Notes under the pieces: model-generated
Database searches by the model: none
What the model was told of the DNA's origin: nothing
Seen by the model: only the letters and a program-made list of their open reading frames with translations
Program-made: the position numbers and the translations under genes
Shown here: positions 22,635 to 33,618 of the stretch, one piece after another
Layout of the letters: each line of letters opens with the position of its first letter
How positions within the stretch are numbered: the first letter of the stretch is position 1
NCBI GenBank assembly: GCA_030035585.1
Contig: CM057460.1
Span: 221,423,711 to 221,487,710, forward strand
Source: Dugong dugon
Lineage: Eukaryota; Chordata; Mammalia; Sirenia; Dugongidae
Direction of reading: 5' to 3'
Length of the DNA: 64,000 nt

Positions 22635-22845
22635 AATAATAACAGAACATTGTCACAAGAGCTATGGTAGAAAAATATAGGAGAGGTGGGCATGCAAACA
22701 CAGGATTTGGAGACCTGGACCAACGTGGGGGTCAAGAAGGCTTCCCAGAAGTGATTTTGGTTCTGAGACTCTGAAGGATGGAGGGAGAAGCTTAGCTGAG
22801 AGGGAAGCAAGACAAATACCTGGGGAGGATGTCATCATGTAAGCA

Positions 22846-23381
22846 AGAGATCAGCAAACTTTTTCTGTAAAGAGCCAGGTAGTAAATATTTTCAGCTTTG
22901 CAGGACACATGGTCTCTGTTGCAGTTATTCAACTCTCTGTTATAGCATGAGCCATAGATAATAAGTAAATAAATGGGTGTGACTGTGTTCCAATAATGGA
23001 GCCCTAGTGGTTTAGAGGTTAAGAGCTTGGCTGCTAAACAAAAGGCTGGCAGTTCGAATTCTCCAGCTGCTCCTTGGAAACTCTATTGGGCAGTTCTACT
23101 CTGTCTCATAGGGTTGCTATGAGTCGGAATTGACTCAACGGCAATGGGTTCGTCTTTTTTCTTTTTTCTTTTTTTGGTTTGGTGTTCCAACAAACCTTTA
23201 TTTATAAAACTGAAATTTGAGTTTCATATCATTTTTGTGTGTCGTGAAACATTATTCTTCTTTTGATTTTTTTCAAGCATTTAAAAATGTAAAAATCATT
23301 CTTAGATTCTTAGTTCATAGGTCATATGAAAACAAGCGGTGAGTTGTATTTGGCCTGTGTGCTGTAGTTTGCTAACACCTG
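22846..23381. mobile_element. hAT-type (Charlie-like) non-autonomous DNA transposon, split by AfroSINE
   Basis: The left part (22846-22993) carries gatcagcaaactttttctgt and 'gccaggtagtaaatattttc'; the right part (23182-23381) ends 'ctgtagtttgctaacacct', the inverted partner of the left end (cagcaaact / agtttgct). The same family occurs at 44642-44858. No transposase remains. The AfroSINE at 22994-23181 splits it. Confidence 0.7.
22994..23181 (+). mobile_element. AfroSINE, short form, with target-site duplication
   Basis: Opens at ggagccctagtggtttagag and ends with 'caacggcaatgggttcg' and a long T-rich tail. The 9-bp repeat gtgttccaa stands on both sides (22985-22993 and 23182-23190), within the DNA transposon. 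Confidence 0.93.
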
Positions 23382-24029
23382 AGGTCATGGCCAATAGCAT
23401 TGAGCATGGCCAAGGGCCCTCAGAAATGAGGGATAAATCTCTACAACAAAGTTTACGTGAGAATGTTTTCTTCCCTGGAAAATATGCTTCAGCTTGAAGC
23501 TGCCATTTAATAAATGATTAAATGCTAAACAAATATACGGCCTTCTATTGCAGTTGTTTATGGTCTTATCAAATGTTAGTGTTAGGGTCAGGAAAAGGGT
23601 ATCTAAGACACCTCATTTACATGTAAGAAAAATTCACAATTGCCCAAAGTCAAAGGAGTGTCTAAGACCAAATCATTCTTAGGAAGCCTCATTTCAGATT
23701 AATGAAGGAGTCATTTCCTCTCCTCTGGTGATGAATATGCCTTCCAGTTCAAACTACTTAAAAATTCATTCCCAGATGCTAATGAACATCAGCTAGCAAA
23801 ATATGGAGTATCTCAAGACAGGATTTTTTTTTCCCTAAAGAAGAAAAGCTTAGGAAATGTACATACACTTTAATTAAAATAACAATTAGGTATCAGGTAA
23901 AAATACTGAACCTCATTAATTCATATATTCAACAACTAGAGAGAGTACAAGAATGGATAATAGTTGGGAGGGAAACAGTGGAGAATAAAATAGACAGGAC
24001 CCCTCCCTCATGGAACTTACAGTCTAGAG
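23382..24029. other. No gene seen; low-copy sequence
   Basis: AT-rich sequence without recognised elements or coding region. Confidence 0.4.
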
Positions 24030-24122
24030 TGTGTATCAGTCAGGGTTCTCCAGAGCAACAGAGCCAGTAGGATATATATATATGGAAAGAGACAGACAGA
24101 GGGAGGGAGGGAGAGAGAGAGA

Positions 24123-24338
24123 GGCGTACCTAGGTGGTGCAAATGGTTAATGTGCTAAGCTGTTAACCAAAAGGTTAGCAGTTTGAGTCCACCCAGAGGC
24201 ACCTTGGAAGAAAGGTCTGGCGACCTACTTCCAAAACCTCAGCCATTGAAAACCCTGTGAAGTGCAGTTCTACTCTGACACACTGGAAGTCACCATGAGT
24301 TGGAATTTACTGAATGACAACTGGTTTGGTTTTTTATA
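24123..24338 (+). mobile_element. AfroSINE, 'cacctaggtggtgcaaatgg' type
   Basis: Head cgtacctaggtggtgcaaat, middle block 'gaagaaaggtctggcgacct', tail 'tgaatgacaactggtttggt'. It belongs with the copies at 27531, 51528 and 59607. Confidence 0.88.
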
Positions 24339-24357
24339 TATGTATATGTATCTGGAA

Positions 24358-24562
24358 GGAGCTCTGGCGGCACAATGGTTACGTGCTCTGCTATTAACCA
24401 AAATATTGGTGATTCCAACCCGTCAGCTGCTCCGCAGGAGAAAGACCTAGTGATCGGCTCCCATAGAGATTTATAGTCTAGAAAATCCTATGGGGCAGTT
24501 CTACTGTGTCCTATAGGGTTACTATTTGTCAGAATCACCTTGATGGCACACAATAACAACAT
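24358..24562 (+). mobile_element. AfroSINE, long form with RTE-like end
   Basis: Head ggagctctggcggcacaatg and middle 'ggagaaagacctagtgatc'; it ends 'cttgatggcacacaataaca', the (CAA)n-type RTE-like terminus. Confidence 0.9.
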
Positions 24563-24571
24563 GTATCCATG

Positions 24572-24579
<8 letters not shown>

Positions 24580-24612
<33 letters not shown>
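24580..24612. repeat. (TG)n microsatellite
   Basis: About 30 bp of GT dinucleotides flanked by TATA repeats. Confidence 0.95.
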
Positions 24613-24619
<7 letters not shown>

Positions 24620-24626
24620 CACCAAA

Positions 24627-24804
24627 AAAACAAAACCCATTTCCACTGAGTCAATTCTGACTCACAGCAACCCTATAGGACACAGTAGAACTGCCCCATA
24701 GGGTTTCCAAGACTGTAAATCTTTACAGGAGCAGACTGTCACATCTTTCTCTGTGGAGCGGCTGGTGGGTTTGGACCACCAACCACTGCACCACCAGGGC
24801 TCCA
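24627..24804 (-). mobile_element. AfroSINE, long form
   Basis: Antisense copy from 'aaacccatttccactgagtc' to 'actgcaccaccagggctcc', with part of the head region between 'ggtttggaccaccaac' and 'cactgcacc' deleted. Confidence 0.9.
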
Positions 24805-24821
24805 GTATATAAGTACATATA

Positions 24822-24875
24822 TGTTGCTATGAGTCAGAATCGACTCGACGGCAGTGGGTTTGGTTTGGCTTTTGT
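24822..24875 (+). mobile_element. AfroSINE 3' tail fragment
   Basis: Contains gttgctatgagtcagaatcg, 'actcgacggcagtgggtttg' and a T-rich end next to a (TG)n tract at 24876-24899. Confidence 0.8.
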
Positions 24876-24920
24876 GTATGTGTGTGTGTGTGTGTGTGTA
24901 TAGAGAGAGAGAGACAGAGA
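24876..24920. repeat. (TG)n and (GA)n microsatellite
   Basis: GT dinucleotides to 24899, then GAGA-rich sequence to 24920. Confidence 0.92.
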
Positions 24921-25252
24921 GAGGAAATTCAGATAAGAGTTGACCTTCTAGTCTTGAGTCTGAAATCTATAGGACAGGTCAGCAGGCTGCAAACTGAGCA
25001 GGATTTCTACATTGCAGTCTTGAAGCAGAATTCCTTTCTTCTTTAGGAAACCTCAGATTTTACTCTTAAAGCCTTCAACTGATTAGATATGGCCCAACCA
25101 CATAGTGAGGGTGATTTCCTTTACTTAAAGTCAGCTCGTTGTAGATGTTAACCACATCTAAGTACCTTCATAGCAACACCTGGACTAGTGTTTTACCACA
25201 CAACTGGGCACCGTAGCCTAGGGAAAGTGACATATACGTTTAACCACTACAG

Positions 25253-25435
25253 AGGGGAAGATAGACATTGAATCCATGCACAAAATTACTTATTTTCTCA
25301 ACAAAGACAGGTGCCATAAATGAAAAGCATAGGAAACCATGAGGCCATTCAACAGGGCACATCACTCAAGTTGGGAAGCCAGAAATGGCCTCTCTGTTGA
25401 CAAGACATTTAAGCTGTGGACTAAAGGGGGAACAG
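25253..25435. other. No gene seen between two LTR-like repeats
   Basis: Low-copy sequence; no coding feature recognised. Confidence 0.4.
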
Positions 25436-25921
25436 TTGTGTCTAAGGCTGGGTTCTCTAGAGAAGCAAAACAAGCAAAGGGTATAAATATATAGAGAGAT
25501 TTATATCAAGGAAACGGCTCACGTGATTGTAGAGGCTGGAATGTCCCAAGTCCATGGATCAGGATAGAGGCTTCTCTCAATTCACGTAGCCGCAGGGGCT
25601 GGCGAACCCAAGATTGGCAGGTCGGCGGAGAGCAGGGCTTCCACTCACAGACCACGAAGATCAACAAGTCCCAAGACTGGCAGATAAGCTATTAGCTCAA
25701 GGCCCAAGAAAAGGAGGTCAGATGAACAGGAGGCAGCTGCAGGATCCAGATTGAGCAAAAAAGCCAGAATGTCTCCTTATATTCAAATACAGGCCATGCC
25801 CTCAAGGAAACTCCCTTTCAACTGATTGGCAACTCACAGCAGATCCCATGATGGGAGTGATCCCATAGAAACACTGAGAATCATGGCCCAGCCAAGGTGA
25901 CACACAATCTTAACTATCACA
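25436..25921 (-). mobile_element. LTR-like repeat, antisense
   Basis: Left end 'taaggctgggttctctagag', a TATA-rich block with 'atttatatcaaggaaac', and right end 'atggcccagccaaggtgaca' to 'cttaactatcaca'. It resembles a longer GC-rich relative of the repeat at 24030-25252. Non-coding. Confidence 0.55.
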
Positions 25922-25955
25922 AGTAATTTGCCAGATGGAGCGAAAGAAAGAGAGC

Positions 25956-25986
25956 ATGTGTGTGTGTATGTGTGTGTGTGTGTGTT
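25956..25986. repeat. (TG)n microsatellite
   Basis: About 30 bp of GT dinucleotides with one interruption. Confidence 0.93.
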
Positions 25987-26917
25987 GGGGGCCAGAGTGG
26001 GGAGAGAGACACATTCCATGCATAGGGAACAGCATGTGAAAAGTCTCTAAAGCTGGAAGAAGCATAGAGTATTTGAAAAATTCACCGAAGGCCTTTGGGA
26101 CCACACATGCTCAACCAAGGCCGGAGTTGCCAGCTCTGGTGGATCCTGCAGGGGCTCACTGGCCTTGTGAGGCATGTGGAGCTTAGTCTTTGTGCAAAGG
26201 AGAGTCTCAGAGGGGTTTTCAGCAGGAGAGTGTCACTCTGTGATTTACATTTTAATGGGAGGGTAAGTGAAGGACAAGCACCAGTAATGAAGCTGGGTTT
26301 CTAAGGACAGTGATGGGAGTTTCATTGCATGTACAATAAAGGTTTCACCAATAGATTCTTTGTGCTACATTTCACTTTTTGGCAAATCCAGGATAGTAAG
26401 AAAATGAATGCGATTCTAACTTTTCCTCCTTTTTGTGCATCAACCAGAAGTGAGCACTCTTGCTGAGGACCCAGAAGGTGTGTTTGGGTCCATACTTGGT
26501 GCTGGGAGGGAGTGAAGAGATGGATCTTCTTGTCCATCTCATGCCATAGAATATTCCAGAAACAGCTCTACATTGTAAGGTTTTAAAATATGTGCCGCTC
26601 AGAGATACAACATTTAATGTTTCACGAGATTCAGTAGAATATTTTAACAAAAGTTATTTTCTACCTCCAATAAAATAAATTAACACAATACTGCATGGTT
26701 CCATTTAAAAACCTGTGAATGTTAAACTTTCTTTCTTATCTCAGTTGTTTTCTGTACACATCTTTCCTCTGCTGAATTCATTTTCAAAAAAGAGGACATA
26801 GAGACAAAAGGGGCCAAGTAAATTTATTTTCTCAAAAATAAGAAAAACAAAAAACACCTAATTGTGAACACAGAAAAGACTATTTTTCTTATTAAAATCC
26901 ATGTGTCATCTGTTTAG
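25987..26917. other. No gene seen; low-copy sequence
   Basis: About 0.9 kb of mixed composition. The phrase 'tctaaagctggaagaagcat' to 'atttgaaaaattcaccgaag' (26044-26089) and 'gagtgtcactctgtgattta' (26227) may come from an ancient repeat. No coding feature recognised. Confidence 0.4.
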
Positions 26918-27092
26918 GAGCCTTAGTGGTACAGTGGTTAAGAGTTACAATAAGCGACAGCTGCTAACCAAAAGGTTGGCAGTTTGAATCCACCAGCCGC
27001 TCCTTGGAAACCCTATGGGGCAGTTCTACTCTGTCCTATAGAGTCGCTATGAGTAGGAATCGACTCGAAGGCAACAAGTTTGGGTTTTTTGT
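26918..27092 (+). mobile_element. AfroSINE, short form
   Basis: Head ggagccttagtggtacagtg, an 11-bp insertion ('acaataagcga') after 'gttaagagtt', tail 'ggaatcgactcgaaggcaac'. An open stretch of 129 codons beginning inside it (27004-27393) is a by-product. Confidence 0.92.
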
Positions 27093-27530
27093 TCATCTAT
27101 TTAAGTGCAATTACAGTTCTTTAATTTTGGGTGGTGGAGGGAGAGTACACAATGCAAAAATATTCTGGGTCAACATACTACATAGTTGTCGCTCTGGCCA
27201 AGCTCCTCCTAAAGGTGCAAATCTCACTCAGCACGGCAGCAGAGAAAACACGCACTGGCAGTGCTCTGCCTCTGTCATCCTGCTCATTCAAAGTGATAGA
27301 GAAGCAAAGCTGACTGGTGGCAACTTGCACTTAGTGCCTAATAAAATGTTGCCGTGGCAACAGGAAGTGGACAGGGAGGACCAATGTTTCTGAGAGAGCC
27401 AGGATGAAGGAAAGGTAGGAGAGGTGACTCTGAGAAAGCTTCTCATCCTTGACTCTGAGTGGAAACCCTGAATAGATTGGGAGGCAGGGTGGGGGTGAGG
27501 AGAACAAGTTGTGATCAGTACAGGTGGTCT
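27093..27530. other. No gene seen; low-copy sequence
   Basis: Contains the open stretch that runs out of the AfroSINE to 27393. Its translation has no recognisable domain. Confidence 0.45.
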
Positions 27531-27744
27531 CCCATCACTAGGTGACGCAAATGGTTAAGGGCTTGCCTGCTAACTGAAAGGCTGACAGCGTCCACACAAA
27601 GGCACCTCAAAAGAAAGTCCTGGTGATCTACTTCCAAAAAATTCACCATTAAAAACCCCACAGGGCACGGTTCTACTTTGACACACATGGGGTCACCATG
27701 AGTCACAGTTGACTCAAAGGTAACTGGTTTTGAGTTTTTTGGTA
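27531..27744 (+). mobile_element. AfroSINE, 'caaatggttaa' subtype
   Basis: Head 'actaggtgacgcaaatggtt', middle 'aagaaagtcctggtgatcta', tail 'gactcaaaggtaactggttt'. Confidence 0.88.
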
Positions 27745-27927
27745 GAGGCTTAAACACAAAGGGAGCAATGAAAGACTCCAAGGGAGATGCTGAGAGCAGG
27801 TGCCTAGACTATATTTCTGAAGAGCCCGTGGGAGAGGAGAGTAGAGGACCATGTTAAAGGTGTGTTCTTTGTCACTTGGGGAAACTCTTTGTTCATTGTA
27901 AAAATGAAAGTTGTTCCTCTAGAGCTC

Positions 27928-28136
27928 TGTTGTTGCTGCTATTGAGTGCTTTCGAGTTGATTCCAACTCATAGTGATCCCATGTGACAGAGTAGAACTGT
28001 CTTATAGGGTTTTCTAGGGTGTAATTTTTATGGGAGCAAATCACCAGGTCTTTCTCCTGCAGAGCCACTGGGTGGGTTCGAACCACCAACCTTTCAGATA
28101 GCAGCTGAGCGTTTAACCATGGCACCACCAGGCTCA
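27928..28136 (-). mobile_element. AfroSINE, long form
   Basis: Antisense copy: gttgttgctgctattgagtg, 'gggagcaaatcaccaggtct', head 'aaccatggcaccaccaggct'. Confidence 0.9.
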
Positions 28137-28232
28137 CCTCTACAGCTCTCTCTCCCCAGAATATAATGTAGCTCTCAGGTCAGTAGTAGACTTCCATTTA
28201 TGCACATATGACATGGATGAACCCACGTAGTA

Positions 28233-28633
28233 TTTGTCTTAGTCTCCTAGGGCTGCTGTAACAGAAAGGGGCTTTAAAAAACAGAAATTTATTTTCTCAC
28301 AGTTCTGGAGGCTAAGAGTCCAAGTTAAGGACCTCGCCATGCCAATTCCTTCCTTGTAGGCATCCCTAGGCATTCCTGGGTTCCTTGGTTTGCAGAAGAT
28401 CCTCACATGGCATGTTCTCCCCCATCCCCTATTTTGTGTTCACATCTGTGTCTAATCTCCTGTTTTTATAACTCAAAAGGGACTAGATTTAAAATCCACC
28501 TTACACTGGTGTGGCCTAATTAACATAACACAGAAAATCCTATTTCCAAACAGGATCACATCCACAAGTATAAAGGTTAGGATTCCAGCACATATTTTGG
28601 GGGGGGGGGGGGGGAATAATTCAATCCATAACA
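28233..28633 (-). mobile_element. MLT1/MaLR-like LTR, antisense
   Basis: Starts 'ttgtcttagtctcctagggc', continues 'aacagaaatttattttctca', ends 'tcaatccataacag'. It carries a run of 16 G at 28599-28614. The next element, 28696-29130, is an LTR of the same general kind in the opposite sense. Confidence 0.7.
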
Positions 28634-28695
28634 GTATTATAATACACATGCTTGTAATCTGGATATTTCATGTCTGTGAAAAATATATAATGGGC

Positions 28696-29130
28696 TTGCT
28701 ATGTATTGAATTGTGTCCCCAAAAAAGATATGTTGATGTCTTAACTCCTATACTTGTAAATGTGACCTTGTTTGGAAATAGGATATTTTTTTGAAGATAT
28801 TATCAGTTAAATCATACCAGAGTAGGGTGGGTCCTAGTCCTAATTCCTTCTGAATGGTGTCTTATAAAAGAGGAGAACAGAGTCACACTGGGGGAAGATG
28901 CCATGTAAAGACATAGCTACAAGCAAAGGAACACCAAGAATTACCAGGGGATATGAAAAGTTTAAAGAGACAAGGAAGGATGTTCCTCTAGAGCATTCAG
29001 AGAGAGCATGACCTCGCCAACACCCTGAATTTGGACTTCTAGCCTCCAGAACTGTGAAAACATAAACTTCTGTTCTTTAAAGCCATCATTTTGTAGTGTT
29101 TTGTTATGACAGCCCTAGGAAACTAATACA
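28696..29130 (+). mobile_element. MLT1-like solitary LTR
   Basis: Opens TTGCTATGTATTGAATTGTG and closes 'ccagaactgtgaaaacataa', 'gacagccctaggaaactaat', the standard MLT1 ending. Non-coding. Confidence 0.8.
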
Positions 29131-32100
29131 GGCCACAACCAAAACCTAGAATGTAGTTAAAAATAGAAAAAAAAGGAAAAAAATTTAATGCAGACACTGA
29201 TTTGACAAGCCCCTAAGACATTATCAGCTCAAATGCCTTAAATGCACCCATAAAGAGACAGAGACTGACAGACTTCATAAAAAAATAAGGCTCATCAATA
29301 TGCTGTCTACAAGAGACATTTCTTAGAAAGAAAGACATAAATATATTAAAAGTCAAAAGATAGAAAAAAATATATCAAGCAACAGCAACCAAAAAAGAGC
29401 AGGAGTGACAAAACTAATCTCAGAAATAGATTTTAAAACAAAATCTAACATAAGAGACAAGGAAGGACATTATATAATGATTAAAAAGACAATCCGCCAT
29501 GAGGATATAACCATAATAAATATCTACCCAATGACAGTGCCCCAAAATACATAAAACAAAGTCTAACAGCACTGAAAAGAGAAATTGACAGTTCCACAGT
29601 CATAGTAGGAGACTTCAAAAGACCACTCTCGGTAAAGGACAGAACATCTAGAAAGAAATTCAACAAAGATACAGAAGATCTAAAGGCCACAATCAACCAA
29701 CTTGACCTCATAGACATATATAGAACACTCCACCCAATGGTAGCAAAGTATACATTCTTTTCCAATGCACATGGTACATTCTTCAGAATAGACCACATCT
29801 TGGGCCACAAAGCAACCCTCAACAAAATCCAAAACACTGAGATAATACAAAGCATTTTCTCTGATCACTATGCCGTAAAAGTAGATATTAATAACAGGAA
29901 AAGCAAGTTAAAAAAATCAAATACATGAAACTGAATAACACCTTACTTAAAAACCACTGGGTTCTAGAAGAAATCAAAGATGGAATCAAAAAATTCCTAG
30001 AAACAAAAATAAAAACATATCATACCAAAACCTTTGTGGGACACAGCAAAGGCAGTGCTCAGAGTTTGATTTATAGCAATAGACACACACATCAAAAAAG
30101 AAGAAAGGGACAAAATCAAAACGTTAGCAATACAACACGAACAAATAAAGAAAAGCAAAAGAAAACCACAGCCACCAGAAGAAAGAAAATAATAAAGATC
30201 AGAGTTGAAATAAATAGAGAATAGAAAAACAATAGAAAGAATCAGCAAAACCAAAAGTTGGTTCTTTGAAAAGAATAACAGGAGAGGAAGCAAATAACCC
30301 AAATAAGAAATGCAGTGGGGGACATTACAACAGACCCAACTGAAATAAAAAACCACCATAACAGAATACTATGAAAAACTATACTCCAACAAATTTGAAA
30401 ACCTACAGGAAGTGGACAAATTTCTAGAAACACTACCTACCTAAACTAACACAAACTGAGGTAGAAAATCTGAACAGACCCATAACAAGAGAAGAAATTG
30501 AAAAGGTAATTAAAAAAAAAAAAAAACTCCCCACAAAGAAAAAGTCCTGGCCCAGATGGCTTCAGTGCAGAATTCTACCAAACAGTCAGAGAAGAGCTCA
30601 CATCAGTACTACTCAAACTATTTCAGAACATAGAAAAGGAAAGAATACTCCCAAATTCATTCTATGAAGCCAGCATAACCCTGACACTAAAACCAAGCAA
30701 AGACACCGCAAAAAAAGAAAGTCACAGACCAATGTCTTTCATAAATACAGATGCAAAACTTCTCAACAAAATTCAAGCAATAGGAGGTGGGGCCAAGATG
30801 GTGGAGTAGTCAGATGCTTCCTGTGGTCCCTCTTACAATAAACACCAGAAAAATGAGTGAATTGAGTATATATGACAATCTAGGAGTCCTGAACATCAAA
30901 GACAAAGTTGAGGAGTTGGACTGAGTGGCAAGGGGAGGGAGAGACAGTTCAGAAGAAAGAGGGACTTGCCAGACCTGACCTGGCCAGCACCCTGTAGGCT
31001 GGACTGGCCAGTGCGCATGGGCTGAGGCAAGCAGTAGAGGACCTGTTTTCCACACCAGGAGAAAAGAAGCGACAGAGAGTCTGCACAAGCCTCCAGACCC
31101 AGGGAAAGTGGTGCTAGATCTGCAAAATTTAATTTCAAGTATCTAACCTACCCCACAGGATCAAAAAAACTCTTTCCCTTCAAAGAAGTACCTATCGCCC
31201 ATTCACCTGCCCCCTCCCCACTATGCTCCAGCCCTGGGCCAGCTTCAGTAATTGCTGTGCCCCTGAGCTGGAAGTGGGATCTGTCCCTTGCCCCAAGCCA
31301 TTCTCCTGGCTTTGGAGAGGGAACAAGTTAACAAAAAAAAAAAAAGAAAAAGAATAATAATCTGCCAGCTCTCCTAAGCTGGGACCTCAGGGCAGGCACA
31401 GTCCCTTTGCCTAGGCACAGGCATGAGGGGTCCGTGGACTTTAAATGACTTTCACCCCTGCCTAGACCTGTATGGGCCCATTTCAACAGTGTAGGCCTTC
31501 ATTAGCATAGTACAACAGGATGTATACCTGAAGCCTATTTTCAACTGCAACAGCTAAGGGGGAGTGGGAGATTTCTGACATTCAACACTGCCCTGCCCAT
31601 TAAGCAGGGTCCTCATCTACTCACATCAGTGGTCTGAGGACTGGTGGCTCCACCTATTCCACATAGGCACCTAATGACAGGGCTTCAAGAATAAGTAGTG
31701 CCTCCCAATCCTTATAGCCAACAGCACTGGTGCCCAAAGTCTGGCTGCAAAACCCATCCACCCACCTACGAGCTCTAGAGAACAGGGACATGCCTTCCAC
31801 CCAGGCACTCGGGGACAGATGTCAGCCCCCTACCTTGCTCAGCACATAACCGTCTACTGCAGCCAAATACCTGTGCCAGCTCCAATCACCCCTATGTAGC
31901 CCTGGCTGTCTAGGACTATAGGTTAGAGCCTGCACCACACACTCTATGACCAATGACATATACACCTGAGCTGAATCTACACAAGAAAAGTAAACAGACT
32001 TCTGGGCTCACATACCTAGCAGCAGCTCTAACCACCTGGTGACAGGATGCGAGAGCTTCAAAGATGCCAATAATCAAAGTAGCTCACATGACCAGCCTAT

Positions 32101-32319
32101 TTGGGCATATCAAAACAAAACAAAACAAGAAGCTAGGACACAGTAAGCAAATACGATAAATAAATATAATAGCTTATTGATGGCTCAGAGACAACAGTCA
32201 GTATAAAATCACATAGAAAGGCAGACCAGGATGGCTTCAGCAAGTCACCAAAACAAAGAACCAAAAAACCTCTGGAGGAAGAAAAGATCTTGAAATTACC
32301 AGAGGTATAATTCAAAATA

Positions 32320-33184
32320 TTAATATACAGAGCTCTTCAAGAGATCAGGAAGGAGATCATGCAAAATGCAGAACAAACCCAGGAACAAATGGACAAAGCA
32401 ACAGAGGAACTTAAGAAGGTTATACAAGAGCATAATAACAAATTTAACAGGGTGCAAGAATCTATGGTGAGACAGCTAATAGAAATATAAAAGATTAACA
32501 ATAAAATTTCAGAATTAGACAACTCAATAGAAAGTCATAAGAGCAGAATTGAGGCAATGGAAGTCAGAATTAGTGAGACTGAAGATAAAGCACTTGACAC
32601 CAATTTATTTTATGAAAAATCAGATAAAAGAATTTTACATAATGAAGAAATCCTAAGAAGTACGTGGGACTCTATCAAGAGGAATAACCTATGAGTGATT
32701 GGAGTACCAAAGTGAGGAGGATAACTGAAAATACAGGGAGAATTGTTGAAGACTTGCTGGTGGAAAACTTCCCTGATATTGTGAAAGATGAGAAGATACC
32801 TATCTAAGAAGCTCATTGAACCCTGCACAGGGTAGACCCCAAGTCACTAAGAAATATCATAATCAAGCTTGCCAAAACCAAAGATAAAGAGAGAATTTTA
32901 AGAGCAACTAGGGATAAACGAAAAGTCATCTATAAAGGAGAGTCAATAAGAATAAGCTCAGACTACTCAGCAGAAACCATGCAGTCCAGAAGGCAATGGG
33001 ATGAGATACATAAAGACTTGAAGGAAAAAAATGCCAGCCAAGAATTATATATCCAGCAAAACTGTCTCTCAAATATGATGATGAAATTAGGGCATTTTCA
33101 GATAAACATAAGTTAAGGGATTTTGTAACAACCAAGCCAAAATTACAAGAAATACTAAAGGGAGTCCTTCAGTTAAAAAATTAA
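32320..33184 (+). pseudogene. L1 ORF1 protein relic (nested L1)
   Basis: A degraded ORF1. The coiled-coil part lies at about 32330-32620 (codons reading roughly LFKRSGRRSCKM... with heptad-like spacing). The RRM and C-terminal parts follow at about 32700-33184, where the coding frame is interrupted by several stops (for example the tga near 32693 and the taa near 32806). The 3' end includes the sequence 'tttcagataaacataagtta' (about 33099), the equivalent of the FPDKHKLKEY motif seen in the other L1. Confidence 0.78.
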
Positions 33185-33618
33185 TAACATCAAGTAACAA
33201 CCCAAGACTAGAACACAAGACAAAACAACAAGATATCAACCCAGACAGGGAAGTCACAAAAATAAATCAAAGCTAAAACACTGAAAATAGGGAAACAGAG
33301 ATGTCAATATGTGAAACATGACAGCATTAAAACAAAAAAGAGGGACTAGATAATGTAGTCATAGAACTTTCATATGGAGAGGAAGTCAAGGCAATATCAA
33401 CAAGTAAAAGATTGGCTTAAACTTAGAAAAATAGAGGTAAATATTAAGGTAACCACAAAGGAAACTAACAATCCTATACATCAAAATAAAAAACATAAAG
33501 ACTCAGCAAATACCAAATCAACAACAGTGAAGAAGATGACAAGAAAATACATAAATAAAAATGACTCAGCATTAAGCGGAACAAAGAAACTGCCAACAAC
33601 ACAAAAAAATACATCAAA

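Larger units (their letters stand above)
24030..25252 (-). mobile_element. LTR-like repeat, antisense, filled with AfroSINEs and microsatellites
   Basis: The left end reads tgtgtatcagtcagggttct and the right end '...gggcaccgtagcc' to 'gtttaaccactaca', the two ends of a common mammalian LTR-type repeat in antisense (compare 25436-25921). Its GA/TA-rich middle (24075-24122, 24560-24615, 24875-24925) has been expanded and hosts AfroSINE copies at 24123-24875. The family name is uncertain. Confidence 0.55.

Noticed and set aside
27004..27393. Open stretch of 129 codons
   Set aside because: It begins inside an AfroSINE, carries no recognisable domain and continues into low-copy DNA. It is a chance ORF.
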